From Streptomyces sp. CHD11 (GTDB taxonomy: Bacteria; Actinomycetota; Actinomycetes; Streptomycetales; Streptomycetaceae): DNA of 64,000 nucleotides. The stretch lies in contig NZ_JABTTS010000015.1 in assembly GCF_018638295.1 (NCBI RefSeq), positions 1-64,000 of the forward strand. Direction: 5' to 3'. Positions 16,225-24,630 of this stretch are shown one piece after another (position 1 is the stretch's first letter; each line of letters opens with the position of its first letter). The notes beneath the pieces are model-generated. The model was not told where the DNA came from, made no database searches, and saw only the letters and a list, made by a program, of their open reading frames with translations. The position numbers and the translations under genes are program-made.

Positions 16225-16560
16225 ATGTTTCTGACGGCGCGCTTCCTGGAGCACACCGACTACAACCCGCACGGCTTCGGCACCCACATCGTCATCGGGG
16301 GCGGCCCGCCCGCCGTGACGCCCCACTCCGGCCCGGGACGGTTCGCGGCGAGGCCGATCCCGGCGCAGCGGCTCACCGTCAAGGACGTGCGGCGTGTCCG
16401 GGGCGACGACGGCGATTCGGTTCCCCGCGGCTGGCACATCGCCGAACTCGACGACGCGGGCGAGCCGGTCCGCCTCGCGGCCGCCCCGGCCGACCTGGTG
16501 CGCATCATCCGCGTGCTGGAGGCAGCGGAACTCGCGCACCACGCGAGCCCCGGGCCGTGA
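16225..16560 (+). CDS. Hypothetical protein ending inside a duplicated segment
   Basis: A 111-residue soluble protein (MFLTARFLEHTDYNPHGFGT at the start; DLVRIIRVLEAAELAHH near the end). A GAGGGAGAG ribosome site precedes the ATG. It resembles small Streptomyces cytosolic proteins, but I cannot name a family. Its stop codon lies at the left edge of a stretch nearly identical to the end of the DUF4394 gene at 28.2 kb, so the natural C-terminus may have been cut by that insertion. Confidence 0.5.
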   Translation: MFLTARFLEHTDYNPHGFGTHIVIGGGPPAVTPHSGPGRFAARPIPAQRLTVKDVRRVRGDDGDSVPRGWHIAELDDAGEPVRLAAAPADLVRIIRVLEAAELAHHASPGP

Positions 16561-16690
16561 CCGGCGCCTCCCGGTCCAAGTTCCCCCTGGACATCCCGGA
16601 CCTGGCCATCTCCCTCACCGGGAGCTGAACCCCTCCCGCCGGTCACCCACCCGCCGCGGCCCGGCTGCCCCCGGGCCGCGGCGAGCCGGA
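16555..16690 (+). pseudogene. Duplicated 3' end of a DUF4394 gene
   Basis: About 135 bp matches the end of the DUF4394 gene near 28.2-28.36 kb with a few substitutions. It encodes ASRSKFPLDIPDLAISLTGS then a stop (the full gene reads DITDLAISLTGS) and includes the downstream terminator hairpin. Only the last ~20 codons are present, so this is a remnant of a second copy. Confidence 0.8.
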
Positions 16691-17113
16691 GCGGACCAGA
16701 GCCAGCCTGCCGAGGACCGTGGCAATCAGCCCCAGCACCAGGGCAGCGGCGCCGCCCACCACTCCGTTCCCGGTGCCGGGGCCACCGTCGGCGAGAGCCA
16801 GGTTCAGCACGCCGCCGACCACGGAGATCAGGCCCGCCACCAGGGCCGTGACAGCCCTCGCCGTCCCACCCCTGCCGGTACGGCGGCCCGAGCGGGCCAG
16901 AGCCAGTGCGCCGATGACCACGCCGGCCAGCGCCAGCAGTGCTGCCGCGGTGGCCCAGAATCGTGCGGCAGTCAGGGTGTATGGCTCCGCCTCGGCCGAC
17001 TGGGCCGAGACCTGCGCGGCCGCCGGTGCGGCAAGCACGAGGAGTCCGGTCAAGGCGGCTCCGGCCGTGGCAAGCGCACGTCGGACCGGTCCCGGGGCTC
17101 GTGATGGGCGCAT
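16643..17113 (-). CDS. DUF6223-family membrane protein
   Basis: A 156-residue protein. A signal peptide ends near AAPAAAQVSAQ, and three hydrophobic helices follow (FWATAAALLALAGVVIGALA; AVTALVAGLISVVGGVLNLA; VVGGAAALVLGLIATVLG). The GPGTGNGVVGGAAALVLG segment is typical of DUF6223 proteins of Streptomyces. Function is unknown. The last ~13 codons run through the palindrome of the duplicated DUF4394 3' end, so the original C-terminus may have been replaced. Confidence 0.8.
   Translation of the reverse strand: MRPSRAPGPVRRALATAGAALTGLLVLAAPAAAQVSAQSAEAEPYTLTAARFWATAAALLALAGVVIGALALARSGRRTGRGGTARAVTALVAGLISVVGGVLNLALADGGPGTGNGVVGGAAALVLGLIATVLGRLALVRSGSPRPGGSRAAAGG
16652..16683. terminator. 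Hairpin in duplicated segment
   Basis: CGCCGCGGCCCGG pairs perfectly with CCGGGCCGCGGCG across a 6-nt loop. It is the same hairpin as at the end of the DUF4394 gene (28.32 kb). Here it overlaps the 3' end of the DUF6223 gene. Confidence 0.7.
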
Positions 17114-17241
17114 GTCTCTCTCCTGTCTCGTGCGTCTCGTGCGTCTCGTTCCCGAGGTGCGGATGTCACCCGAGCATGTCTGCCGGGGACCCCGCCGGTC
17201 GTCCCGCAGACGGACGCGTTTCGCGCTGCCGCCGACGGCGC

Positions 17242-17300
17242 ACCTGGCTACCGCGGATGCCGCAGGCCCCGCGGAGGTACTGCGGGCGCGGTAGCCAGGT
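17242..17300 (+). promoter_or_regulatory. Long hairpin upstream of kinase operon
   Basis: A perfect 14-bp inverted repeat (ACCTGGCTACCGCG / CGCGGTAGCCAGGT) encloses a second 6-bp stem CCGCAG/CTGCGG. The structure ends 52 nt before the kinase start. It could be an attenuator, an operator, or the terminator of a lost gene. Confidence 0.5.
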
Positions 17301-17352
17301 ACTCCACCACGAGCGGGACTCGCCCCCGGCGGCCTCCGGCTAGGGTGCGCGC

Positions 17353-18480
17353 ATGAGGGCGAGGCGGTTCGGTGTCCGCGCCGGTATCAGGGACTGGGCG
17401 ATCGCCGTCGGGGTGGCGTCGGCCCTGCTGCTCACGGGGATGTCCGGGCGGAGCGTGGCGACCGGGCTCGACCTGCTCGGGTACGCGCTGCTGGTGGCAG
17501 GCGGCCTGGCACTGGCGGCCTGCCACCGGGCTCCGGTCGTCGTCCTCGCCGTCACCGGGCTGTGCGCGGTGGGTTACCAAGCGGCCGGTTTCGACGTACC
17601 CGCCGTCGCCTACCTGTTCGCGGTGTACGCCACCGTACGAGCGGGACACCGCACCACCACCGTGGCGGCGAGCCTGGCCATGCTGGCCCTCCTCCCCCTC
17701 GCGGCCCTGACCTCGGGCCTGCACGACACGGGCGAGGCATTCGCGCGGGCCAGGGGCGCCCTCGAGCTGGCCTGGCTCATCGCGGCCGGTGCCGCGGGTG
17801 AGGCGCTGCGGCAGGCCGAGCGGAGGGCGGACGAGGCCGAGCGCAGCCGGGAGGAGACCGCGCGGCGCCGCGCGGACCAGGAGCGGCTGCACATCGCGCG
17901 GGAACTGCACGATTCCCTCACCCACCAGATCTCCGTCATCAAGGTGCAGTCCGAGGTCGCGGTTCACACGGCCCGCAAGCGCGGCGAACAGGTGCCGGAG
18001 GCGCTGCTGGCGATCCGGGAGGCGGGGCGCGAGGCGTCGAGGGAACTGCGGGCGACCCTGGAGGCGGTGCGCGACGACGGCACGACGCCGCCGCGTGGGC
18101 TCGACCACGTCCCGGAGCTGGTCGAACGGACCCGCACCACTGGCCTGGAGGCGACCCTGACGATCGAAGGAGAGCGGCACGAGGTGCCGGCCGCGGTGGG
18201 CCGGACCGTCTACCGGATCGTGCAGGAGTCGCTCACCAACATCGTTCGGCATGCCGGCGCGGGCACGGCATCGGTCCGGATCGAGTGCCGCCAGGACACC
18301 CTCGCCCTGCGCATCGACGACGACGGCGGGGCGACGCCGGACTCCGCGCCGGTGCCCGGCGTCGGACTGGCCGGCATGCGCGAACGCGTCACCGCCCTCG
18401 GCGGCCGGCTGCGCGCGGAGCCGCGTGAGGAGGGCGGCTTCACCGTCCAGGCCGAACTCCCCCTGAACGGGACGTCATGA
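17353..18480 (+). CDS. Sensor histidine kinase (NarL/HisKA_3 type)
   Basis: A 375-residue membrane kinase. Residues 1-150 hold about five hydrophobic helices with almost no extracellular loop, so it probably senses the membrane or an internal cue. A coiled linker leads to the phospho-acceptor site ELHDSLTHQISVIKVQ (His186). The GHKL ATPase follows, with the N-box ESLTNIVRHA, IDDDGG and the G-box GVGLAGMRERV. It starts on ATG after a weak AGGGTG site. Its stop overlaps the response regulator start by 4 bp. Confidence 0.93.
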   Translation: MRARRFGVRAGIRDWAIAVGVASALLLTGMSGRSVATGLDLLGYALLVAGGLALAACHRAPVVVLAVTGLCAVGYQAAGFDVPAVAYLFAVYATVRAGHRTTTVAASLAMLALLPLAALTSGLHDTGEAFARARGALELAWLIAAGAAGEALRQAERRADEAERSREETARRRADQERLHIARELHDSLTHQISVIKVQSEVAVHTARKRGEQVPEALLAIREAGREASRELRATLEAVRDDGTTPPRGLDHVPELVERTRTTGLEATLTIEGERHEVPAAVGRTVYRIVQESLTNIVRHAGAGTASVRIECRQDTLALRIDDDGGATPDSAPVPGVGLAGMRERVTALGGRLRAEPREEGGFTVQAELPLNGTS

Positions 18481-19139
18481 TCCGTGTCCTGCTGGTCGAC
18501 GACCAGCCGCTGATTCGCAGCGGTTTCCGCGCACTCCTCGACCTCGAGGACGACATCGAGGTGGTGGCCGAGGCCGGTGACGGGAGGGAGGGGCTGGCTC
18601 TCATCAGGGACCACCTGCCCGACGTCGCGCTCATCGACATCCAGATGCCGGTCGTCGACGGTATCCAGGCGACCCGGAGCATCGCCGCGGACCCGTCCCT
18701 GGCCGGGGTGCACGTCGTCATCCTGACCAACTACGGCATGGACGAGTACGTCTTCGACGCGCTACGCGCCGGCGCTGCCGGATTCCTCGTCAAGGACATC
18801 GTGCCGGAGGACTTCCTCCACGCCGTACGCGTCGCCGCGCGCGGAGACGCCTTGCTCGCCCCCTCGGTCACCCGCAGGCTCATCGACCGACACATCAGCC
18901 GACCCCTTCCGACCGGTGTCCGGACGGAGCTGAAAGAACTGACCAGCCGTGAACGCGAAGCCGTCGCCCTGGTCGCGCGGGGCATGTCCAACGACCAGAT
19001 CGCCGGACACATGGTGATCAGTCCGATGACCGCGAAAACCCATGTCAACCGGGCCATGGCCAAGCTCCACGTCCGTGACCGCGCCCAACTGGTGGTCCTC
19101 GCCTACGAGTCCGGCCTGGTCACCCCGCGCAACCACTGA
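18477..19139 (+). CDS. LuxR/NarL-family response regulator
   Basis: A 220-residue regulator. The receiver domain has the acidic pair D8-D9, phospho-acceptor D54 (ALIDIQMP) and the conserved Lys in FLVKDI. The C-terminal LuxR HTH begins at ELTSREREAVALVARGMSND and ends with VNRAMAKLHVRDRAQLV. It is translationally coupled to the kinase upstream (ATGA overlap) and is its cognate partner. The target genes are not evident. Confidence 0.94.
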   Translation: MIRVLLVDDQPLIRSGFRALLDLEDDIEVVAEAGDGREGLALIRDHLPDVALIDIQMPVVDGIQATRSIAADPSLAGVHVVILTNYGMDEYVFDALRAGAAGFLVKDIVPEDFLHAVRVAARGDALLAPSVTRRLIDRHISRPLPTGVRTELKELTSREREAVALVARGMSNDQIAGHMVISPMTAKTHVNRAMAKLHVRDRAQLVVLAYESGLVTPRNH

Positions 19140-19776
19140 TGCCGGCGTACCCGCGGCAGCGCAGGGCGGGACGGACGATTCCGGCGCTCGGACGACGTCG
19201 TGGACGGTGTGCACGGTCAGGCCGGATGCGTGCCGGGTGACAGTGCTGCGTCGGCATCGTCGTGGAGGACGGTCGGGCCGTGGTGGGCGGCGGTGGCTGA
19301 GAGCGCGAGGCGCTTCGCCGCTCGGCGCGTACGGGGCGTCATCGTGCCCGACCGAGCAAGCCCGCCCGCCCGCCCGGCGCGGAGGCGACCAGAGCAGGAC
19401 CGGCCCCGGCGCCGGCCGGGTGCGCCGGAAGGGCCCTCGGCGCACAACCGACCGGTGAATACGGTGACCGGAGTGGTGCGCCGATCCGGCGGACAGGCGC
19501 CGTCTCCCCACCTGTACGTGCAGACAGCAGGCCGTTCTGGCTGGAACCAGGTCCCCACCCCCGGCGCGCGTCCCCTCGATCTCCGGCGCTCCGCCCCCCC
19601 GGGGAACGGCCTTCGCGCCCACCAGCCTCTGGTCGGCCCAGGGGTGTATTTCGGCCTTTCCCGGCGAGGCGTCCCGCACCGCGCCCTTCATCCGCCGAGC
19701 CGACTCTATGCTTCTACTCGTTTGTAGAAACAGGCCCTGGGCCGACCCGGGCCGCGCACCTCTGGAGACGACACAC
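19140..19776. other. 637-bp gap before the stress cluster
   Basis: No convincing gene on either strand: open frames are short, Arg/Pro-rich and lack ribosome sites. The right end carries the TCTAC-N6-GTAGA palindrome and probable promoter of the 72-aa gene. The rest may be relic sequence. Confidence 0.5.
19713..19728 (+). promoter_or_regulatory. TCTAC-N6-GTAGA palindrome
   Basis: An inverted repeat whose half-site and 6-bp spacer length are shared with a perfect palindrome at 37,480-37,495 in front of the TerD genes. It lies 49 bp before the 72-aa gene start. Likely operator; the binding protein is unknown. Confidence 0.5.
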
Positions 19777-19995
19777 ATGGCCTCGATCGACCTGGACAAG
19801 GTGCTGGACAAGGCGTGGGCGGACAAGAGCCTGCAGGAGATACTCGCCGCTCCCGTCGGAGCCCTGAAGGGGGTCTCCGACCGCGACGGTGAGCTGCTCC
19901 AGGAGGCGTTCGGCGTCAAGACCGTCGCGGACCTGGCCGACTTGAAGTACGTCCGCTGGGCGCAGGCTCTCGCCGCTCTCGAGGCGGCCAAGTAG
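19777..19995 (+). CDS. 72-aa helical protein upstream of Spo0M
   Basis: A small soluble protein (starts MASIDLDKVLDKAWADKSLQ) predicted to be all helical. The central LLQEAFGVKTVADLADLKY resembles helix-hairpin-helix-like folds that end in a conserved Trp-Ala-Gln region. I recall similar proteins next to spo0M in other Streptomyces, but the role is unknown. I chose the ATG with GGAG upstream. An earlier in-frame ATG would sit at the palindrome. Confidence 0.75.
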   Translation: MASIDLDKVLDKAWADKSLQEILAAPVGALKGVSDRDGELLQEAFGVKTVADLADLKYVRWAQALAALEAAK

Positions 19996-20090
19996 CCGAC
20001 CGGTCAACGGCGGTGGTGCCGTCGGCCGCCATGCGGGCGGTCGGCGCCTTCCTGACGAAGAACAAGCACGCGTAAGGAGTGGACGCCACG

Positions 20091-21080
20091 ATGGTGTTCA
20101 AGCGACTTCTCGGCTCTCTCGGTGTGGGCGCCCCCACGGTCGACACGGTCCTCGACCCGGCTCCCGTTCTGCCCGGCGGCGCACTCAGCGGTCAGGTGGT
20201 CCTCAAGGGCGGCCAGGCCGACTTCGACATCGAGCACGTCACGCTCGACCTCGTGGCCCGGGTCGAGGCCGAGCACGAGGAGGGTGAGAGCGAGGGCGCC
20301 GTCGTCTTCGACCGGTTCACCGTCGGCGGCGGCTTCCGGCTGGCCGCCGAAGAGACGCGCAGCGTCCCCTTCGACATCACACTGCCCTGGGAGACACCCG
20401 TCACCGAGCTGTACGGGCAGCCCCTGGGCATCGTGCTCGGTGTGCGCACCGAACTCGCGGTCGCCGGCGCCAAGGACAAGGGCGACCTGGACCAGCTCAC
20501 CGTCGGCCCGCTGCCGGTCCAGGCAGCGATCCTGGAGGCCTTCGGACAGCTCGGCTTCGGCTTCAGGTCCGCCGACCTCGAATACGGACACATCGGCGGC
20601 ACCGGGCAGCAGCTCCCCTTCTACCAGGAGATCGAGCTGCACCCCGGACCCCGGTACGCGCACCAGATCAACGAGGTCGAGCTGACCTTCCTGGCCGGCC
20701 CCGCGGGCCTGGAGGTGGTCCTGGAAGCCGACAAGCGCGGCGGCCTCTTCTCCTCCGGCCACGACGCGCTCACCCGCTTCACCGTCGGTCACCACGACAC
20801 CCGGGACTGGACGTCCGAGGTCGACGGCTGGATCCGCCGGGTCGTCGAGCACCGGTCCGCCTACGGGCACGGCGCGCCCTCCGCCGGACACGGACACCAC
20901 GGACACGGCGATCACCACCACGACGGCGACCGCCACGGCTCCGGCCCCGGTATGGGCACGGCGATCGCCGCCGGAGCCGCCGGACTCGCGGTCGGTGTCG
21001 TCGGCGGTATGGTCGCCGCCGAGGTCGTCGACGAGGTGGGGGACTTCTTCGAGGGCGACGACGACGAGAGCGAGGACTGA
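20091..21080 (+). CDS. Sporulation protein Spo0M-like
   Basis: A 329-residue protein with an arrestin-like fold over residues 1-250 (MVFKRLLGSLGVGAPTVDTV; RSVPFDITLPWETPVTELYG), as in Spo0M/SpoOM, which influence sporulation in Bacillus. A His/Gly/Asp-rich segment follows (GHGHHGHGDHHHDGD type) that may bind metal, then a Gly/Ala stretch and an acidic tail. The ATG follows AAGGAG; an upstream in-frame GTG would be too close to that site. It sits between the 72-aa gene and TerB, a grouping suggestive of stress response. Confidence 0.9.
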   Translation: MVFKRLLGSLGVGAPTVDTVLDPAPVLPGGALSGQVVLKGGQADFDIEHVTLDLVARVEAEHEEGESEGAVVFDRFTVGGGFRLAAEETRSVPFDITLPWETPVTELYGQPLGIVLGVRTELAVAGAKDKGDLDQLTVGPLPVQAAILEAFGQLGFGFRSADLEYGHIGGTGQQLPFYQEIELHPGPRYAHQINEVELTFLAGPAGLEVVLEADKRGGLFSSGHDALTRFTVGHHDTRDWTSEVDGWIRRVVEHRSAYGHGAPSAGHGHHGHGDHHHDGDRHGSGPGMGTAIAAGAAGLAVGVVGGMVAAEVVDEVGDFFEGDDDESED

Positions 21081-21216
21081 GCGGCAGCCGGCATCCCACG
21101 CCAGGTGCGGGGACGGAGCCGCGCGCTCCGCCATCCGCTTCCCGGCCGCAGCACGAGCTCTCGACCGCCCCGAGGCGCACCGCGCAGGGGCTCCCTTTGA
21201 TCTGTTTGGAGTGTTC

Positions 21217-21672
21217 ATGGCCCTGTGGGACCGCTTCAAGGAGTCCGCGTCGCAGATGCAGACCCAGCTCACGGCGAAGAAGAACGACCTGAAGAGCGGC
21301 GCCTTCCGCGACGCCGCCATGGCGATGTGCGCGCTGGTCGCCGCAGCCGACGGCACCGTCGACCCCTCGGAACGCCAGCGCGTCGCCCAACTCATCGCCA
21401 CCAACGACGTACTGCAGAACTTCCCCGCCGATGACCTGCACCGCCGCTTCGAGGACAACCTGAACAAGCTCGCCGCCGACTTCGCCCTCGGCAAGGTCAG
21501 CGTCCTCCAGGAGATCGCCAAGGCGAAGAAGAAGCCCGCCGAGGCACGGGCCGTGGTGCAGATCGGCATCGTGATCGGCGGCGCCGACGGCGACTTCGAC
21601 AAGGACGAGCAGGCCGTCGTTCGCGAGGCGTGCTACGCCCTCGACCTCCCGCCGCACGAGTTCGATCTCTGA
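21217..21672 (+). CDS. TerB-family tellurite-resistance/stress protein
   Basis: A 151-residue TerB, the standard length. All-helical core: FRDAAMAMCALVAAADGTVD near residue 30 and VVQIGIVIGGADGDFDKDEQ near residue 115 form the two acidic metal-binding halves. TerB proteins associate with TerC at the membrane in the Ter stress system, but no terC is in the window. The ATG after GGAG is clear. The last codons begin a 24-bp tandem repeat that continues past the stop. Confidence 0.92.
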   Translation: MALWDRFKESASQMQTQLTAKKNDLKSGAFRDAAMAMCALVAAADGTVDPSERQRVAQLIATNDVLQNFPADDLHRRFEDNLNKLAADFALGKVSVLQEIAKAKKKPAEARAVVQIGIVIGGADGDFDKDEQAVVREACYALDLPPHEFDL

Positions 21673-21736
21673 CCAGCAGACGGGTCCCATCTCTGACCAG
21701 CAGGCAGGTTCCATCTCTGACCAGCAGGCGGGCGCT
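21665..21736 (+). repeat. 24-bp tandem repeat at the end of terB
   Basis: Three copies of ATCTCTGACCAGCAGRCRGG plus four bases, with minor changes. The first contains the terB stop, so the repeat arose by duplicating the gene's tail. The rest of the 314-bp gap to the next gene shows nothing clear. Confidence 0.8.
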
Positions 21737-21986
21737 CACGCGGGTGCTCACGCCGGAGCGATCACGGTCGCGTGCCGCTCCGGCGGGTCCGCCCACCCCT
21801 CGCGGCGCGCCACGTCCGCACCATCGGCTCTCCGGCATGTGAGCCCAGCACGCAGGCGGAGGTCTGCCGGCCCGGGACGGTGCCGGGAGTCCCGGCGGGC
21901 CAACCGCTGATGGCCGCGTGACCGGCCCGGTCGACACTGTGCGAACCCCTGACTCGGCCACTGGGTGACTGCTAGCGTCGATAACC

Positions 21987-22361
21987 ATGGCAGTCGAAGA
22001 TCCGAGCAGCCTCAGGTTGACAGTCGACGGCGGTATCGACGAGGTGCTGTCCTTGCAGCGGTGGCTCAGCGGCCACGACGACTTCGCCGGGCGGACGCGG
22101 TTGCGGCGGGAGGAGCCCGGGCCCGGTCAGATGGGGGCGGTGCTCGAGACGATCACGGTCGCCGCGGGCGGTGGCGGTGCGGTGACCGCGTTGATCGGCA
22201 CGTTGTCGGTGTGGATGCGCCATCGGGGCACCAAGATCACCGCGACCGTCAAGAAGGGGGATCGCAGCGTCACGATCTCCGCGGATCGGGTTCGGGCGGC
22301 CGAAATGGCCCAGTTGCAGGAGATGGTGACGGAGTTCTCCCGCACTCTGGACGAGGACTGA
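21987..22361 (+). CDS. EACC1-domain protein (effector-associated constant component)
   Basis: A 124-residue protein with the EACC1 layout. An N-terminal strand-helix contains LRLTVDGGIDEVLSLQRWL. A Gly-rich hydrophobic helix follows (TVAAGGGGAVTALIGTLSVW), then a beta-rich C-terminal part (TKITATVKKGDRSVTISADR). EACC1 proteins accompany effector modules such as caspases and NTPases in actinobacterial conflict systems, as described by the Aravind group. The caspase gene follows directly, 8 bp away. The role is thought to be regulation or membrane coupling of the effector, which remains inference. Confidence 0.8.
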   Translation: MAVEDPSSLRLTVDGGIDEVLSLQRWLSGHDDFAGRTRLRREEPGPGQMGAVLETITVAAGGGGAVTALIGTLSVWMRHRGTKITATVKKGDRSVTISADRVRAAEMAQLQEMVTEFSRTLDED

Positions 22362-22369
22362 GTCGGCCT

Positions 22370-23707
22370 GTGGCGACTGGGCGCCTCCGGCTTGCCGACC
22401 CGGATCGGTCACGGGTGGTCCTCGTGGGCACCGCGCACTACCGGTACGGGCTGCCGGACATCCCACCGGTGGCAGGCAACGTCGACGGACTGGCTCGCAT
22501 CTTCCGTGATCCCGGGCTGGGCGGGCTGGGCGCGGACACGTGCCACACGCTCGCCGACCCCACCAGGGATCTCGCGATCCGGCAGATCGCCGCGTGGTGC
22601 CGGGAAGCCGAAGACGTCCTCGTCGTGTACTTCTCCGGCCACGGTCTGATCGGCGAGGACGGCGAGCTGCTGCTCGCCTGTGAAGACACCGACCCGGACA
22701 TGTCCGAGTACACCGCACTGCCCATCAGTCTGCTGCGCAAGGCGGTTCAGGCGAGTCCGGCCCGGACCAGGGTCCTCATCCTCGACTGCTGCTACTCGGG
22801 ACGGGCGATCCGGGCCCTCGGCAGCGCCGAGGCCGACCTGCTGGGCCAGGTGGAACTGTCGGGCACCTACACCCTCGCCTCCGCGCCGGGTGACCTGCAG
22901 TCGCTGTTCAACGAGGGCGAGCGGTACACCGTCTTCACCGGGGAGCTGATCGACACCCTGCGCAACGGCATCGCCGAAGAGGGCAGCCTGTTGTCGGTCG
23001 GCGCGGTGTACCGGCATCTGCTCCGCACGCTGCGCGGCAGCAACCTGCCGGAGCCCAGACAGGTCCACAGCAACACGGCCGGCGACCTCGCGCTCGTGCA
23101 CAACGCGGCCTACGTGGGCGCCGATCCCGTTCCCCGGAGCACGGGTCCGCAGGGCAATCCGTTCCGGCACGTCGACCTGCTGGTACGGCGTGCCGGTGAG
23201 GACACCCGGGACCGGCTCGTGCTCCGCAACGCCGCCCGGGACCACACCTGGCCGGTGCTGGCCCGGCTGCGCATGGTGGCCGAGCTCGACCGCCTCGGCG
23301 AGACGGGGACCGTCGTGGAGACACTGCGCGGTCTCGGCGTGAGCGGCGACGTGCACCAGGCGTTGAGGAGGATGCGTGAGTTCAGCTCGCTGGTCGAGGA
23401 AGACCGGCTCTGGGAGTCGCAGTTGGCCGACTCCTGGAACGTGGGAACCGCCGATGACCCGGACGTCCTGTGGGGACTGATGATGGCGATCTGGCTGTCC
23501 GCCAGCGGGTTGCCGGTCGACAAGCAGACCGCCGCCGTCACCGAGCTCGTCGGCCATGGGTACGGCGGCCAGGCGCGGAGCGTGCTGAAGGGGATGCTGG
23601 GCAGAGGTGACCTGCCTGCCTCCGAACGCCGTGCGGTCCAAGCCGCGTTGAAGGAATTCGAGCGGTCTCAGCGACGTCTGCCCGATACCCCTGGCAGCAG
23701 GCGATAG
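22370..23707 (+). CDS. Caspase-like protease with C-terminal effector-associated region
   Basis: A 445-residue protein. Residues 15-240 form a caspase/metacaspase domain. The catalytic His is in VVYFSGHG (His91) and the catalytic Cys in LILDCCYSG (Cys141, with Cys140 beside it). ARIF and LPISLL segments fit the p20 core. The remaining ~200 residues are helical (WPVLARLRMVAELDRLGETG; VLKGMLGRGDLPASE), perhaps a sensor or partner-binding part. No membrane helix is present. The GTG start lies 8 bp after the EACC1 stop. Its 3' end overlaps the convergent membrane gene by 40 bp. Probably an abortive-infection or cell-death effector. Confidence 0.85.
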   Translation: MATGRLRLADPDRSRVVLVGTAHYRYGLPDIPPVAGNVDGLARIFRDPGLGGLGADTCHTLADPTRDLAIRQIAAWCREAEDVLVVYFSGHGLIGEDGELLLACEDTDPDMSEYTALPISLLRKAVQASPARTRVLILDCCYSGRAIRALGSAEADLLGQVELSGTYTLASAPGDLQSLFNEGERYTVFTGELIDTLRNGIAEEGSLLSVGAVYRHLLRTLRGSNLPEPRQVHSNTAGDLALVHNAAYVGADPVPRSTGPQGNPFRHVDLLVRRAGEDTRDRLVLRNAARDHTWPVLARLRMVAELDRLGETGTVVETLRGLGVSGDVHQALRRMREFSSLVEEDRLWESQLADSWNVGTADDPDVLWGLMMAIWLSASGLPVDKQTAAVTELVGHGYGGQARSVLKGMLGRGDLPASERRAVQAALKEFERSQRRLPDTPGSRR

Positions 23708-24624
23708 ACGGGATCGTCCAGGGCCAGCTCCCGGACCCCCGCCGCAGCCGGGCCAGCCATGGCGTTGCGGCGTTGCCGAAGGGCCTCACCTCGGATGACG
23801 CGCATGACCCGCCAGACCCCGATCACGACGAACGCCGTGCTCATCCAGGTCACCGCCCCGACATAGTCGGGGCCACCACCCAGGGCCCGCACCATCCCGG
23901 GCAGGGGAACGGCCGGGGACAGCAGCAGGACGCCACCGGCCATGGCACCCCGGACGTCGATCCGTGCCTGGGACATCGGCACCGCGTACGCCGCGGCGAA
24001 CCCGGGGTGCCGCCACATCAGCACGACGGTCTGGCCGACCGTCAGCATCGCGATCCCGGCCGCGGCGGACGCCGTCGCCACCAGCAGGGTGGCCCAGCGC
24101 GGCATCGTCTCGAACCGCCACGCGGTGAGTCCGCACGACAGCAGCACCGCCCATGTCATCCCCGTCACCCACAGGGTGTGGACACTCGCCGCGGCCTGCG
24201 GCTCCTCCCGGCGCAGGACGTGCCGCACGAGCAGGATGTGCCCGCCTGCGCCGGCCGCCACGACCATGAGGACCGTCGCGCTCAGGATCACCATCGACCG
24301 GTACTCGCCGAGGTCGTACCGCAGCACCACACCGGTGATCCCCGCCGCGCCGATGAGCGCGACGCCGGACCGCGAGCCGTCTCCACTGCGCATGCTCATG
24401 ACGATCACCGCCGTCGCGAACCCCAGGAGTGCCACGGCCGACTTCAGAAGCACCGGCTGCAGGTCCGCCGGCATCCAGGGGTCGGAGGACTCCCACAGCA
24501 GCCCGCCCGTCACCAGGGCCAGACACAGCGCGGCGGGCTTGACGGCGTCGCCGCGGGACAGGACGGGGAGGAAGAGCCACACTGCCACCACCGCTGTGCC
24601 GGCCTGGATCGTGTCGGCGTCCAA
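23668..24624 (-). CDS. Nine-TM membrane protein, paralogue B
   Basis: A 318-residue protein with about nine hydrophobic helices (for example TAVVAVWLFLPVL, MVILSATVLMVVAAGAGG, VTWMSTAFVVIGVWRVM) and a short cytosolic tail DDPVYRLLPGVSGRRR. It shares a W-MPA motif after helix 2 (SSDPWMPADLQPVLLK) and the PVYRLLPG tail with the gene just upstream, so the two are paralogues. It appears to start at TTG after GGAGGGGGTGAGG, 6 bp beyond the other gene's stop. I recognise no family. The position, tail-to-tail with a caspase gene, suggests membership of one system. Confidence 0.75.
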   Translation of the reverse strand: MDADTIQAGTAVVAVWLFLPVLSRGDAVKPAALCLALVTGGLLWESSDPWMPADLQPVLLKSAVALLGFATAVIVMSMRSGDGSRSGVALIGAAGITGVVLRYDLGEYRSMVILSATVLMVVAAGAGGHILLVRHVLRREEPQAAASVHTLWVTGMTWAVLLSCGLTAWRFETMPRWATLLVATASAAAGIAMLTVGQTVVLMWRHPGFAAAYAVPMSQARIDVRGAMAGGVLLLSPAVPLPGMVRALGGGPDYVGAVTWMSTAFVVIGVWRVMRVIRGEALRQRRNAMAGPAAAGVRELALDDPVYRLLPGVSGRRR

Positions 24625-24630
24625 GGTTCC

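Noticed and set aside
19217..19558. Minus-strand 113-codon ORF in the gap before the stress cluster
   Set aside because: Arg/Gly/Thr-rich, no ribosome site, no recognisable motif.
21665..21736. CRISPR-like array
   Set aside because: Units are contiguous 24-bp direct repeats with no spacers. The other repeat tracts (34.7, 39.1, 55.3 kb) are also simple tandem repeats.
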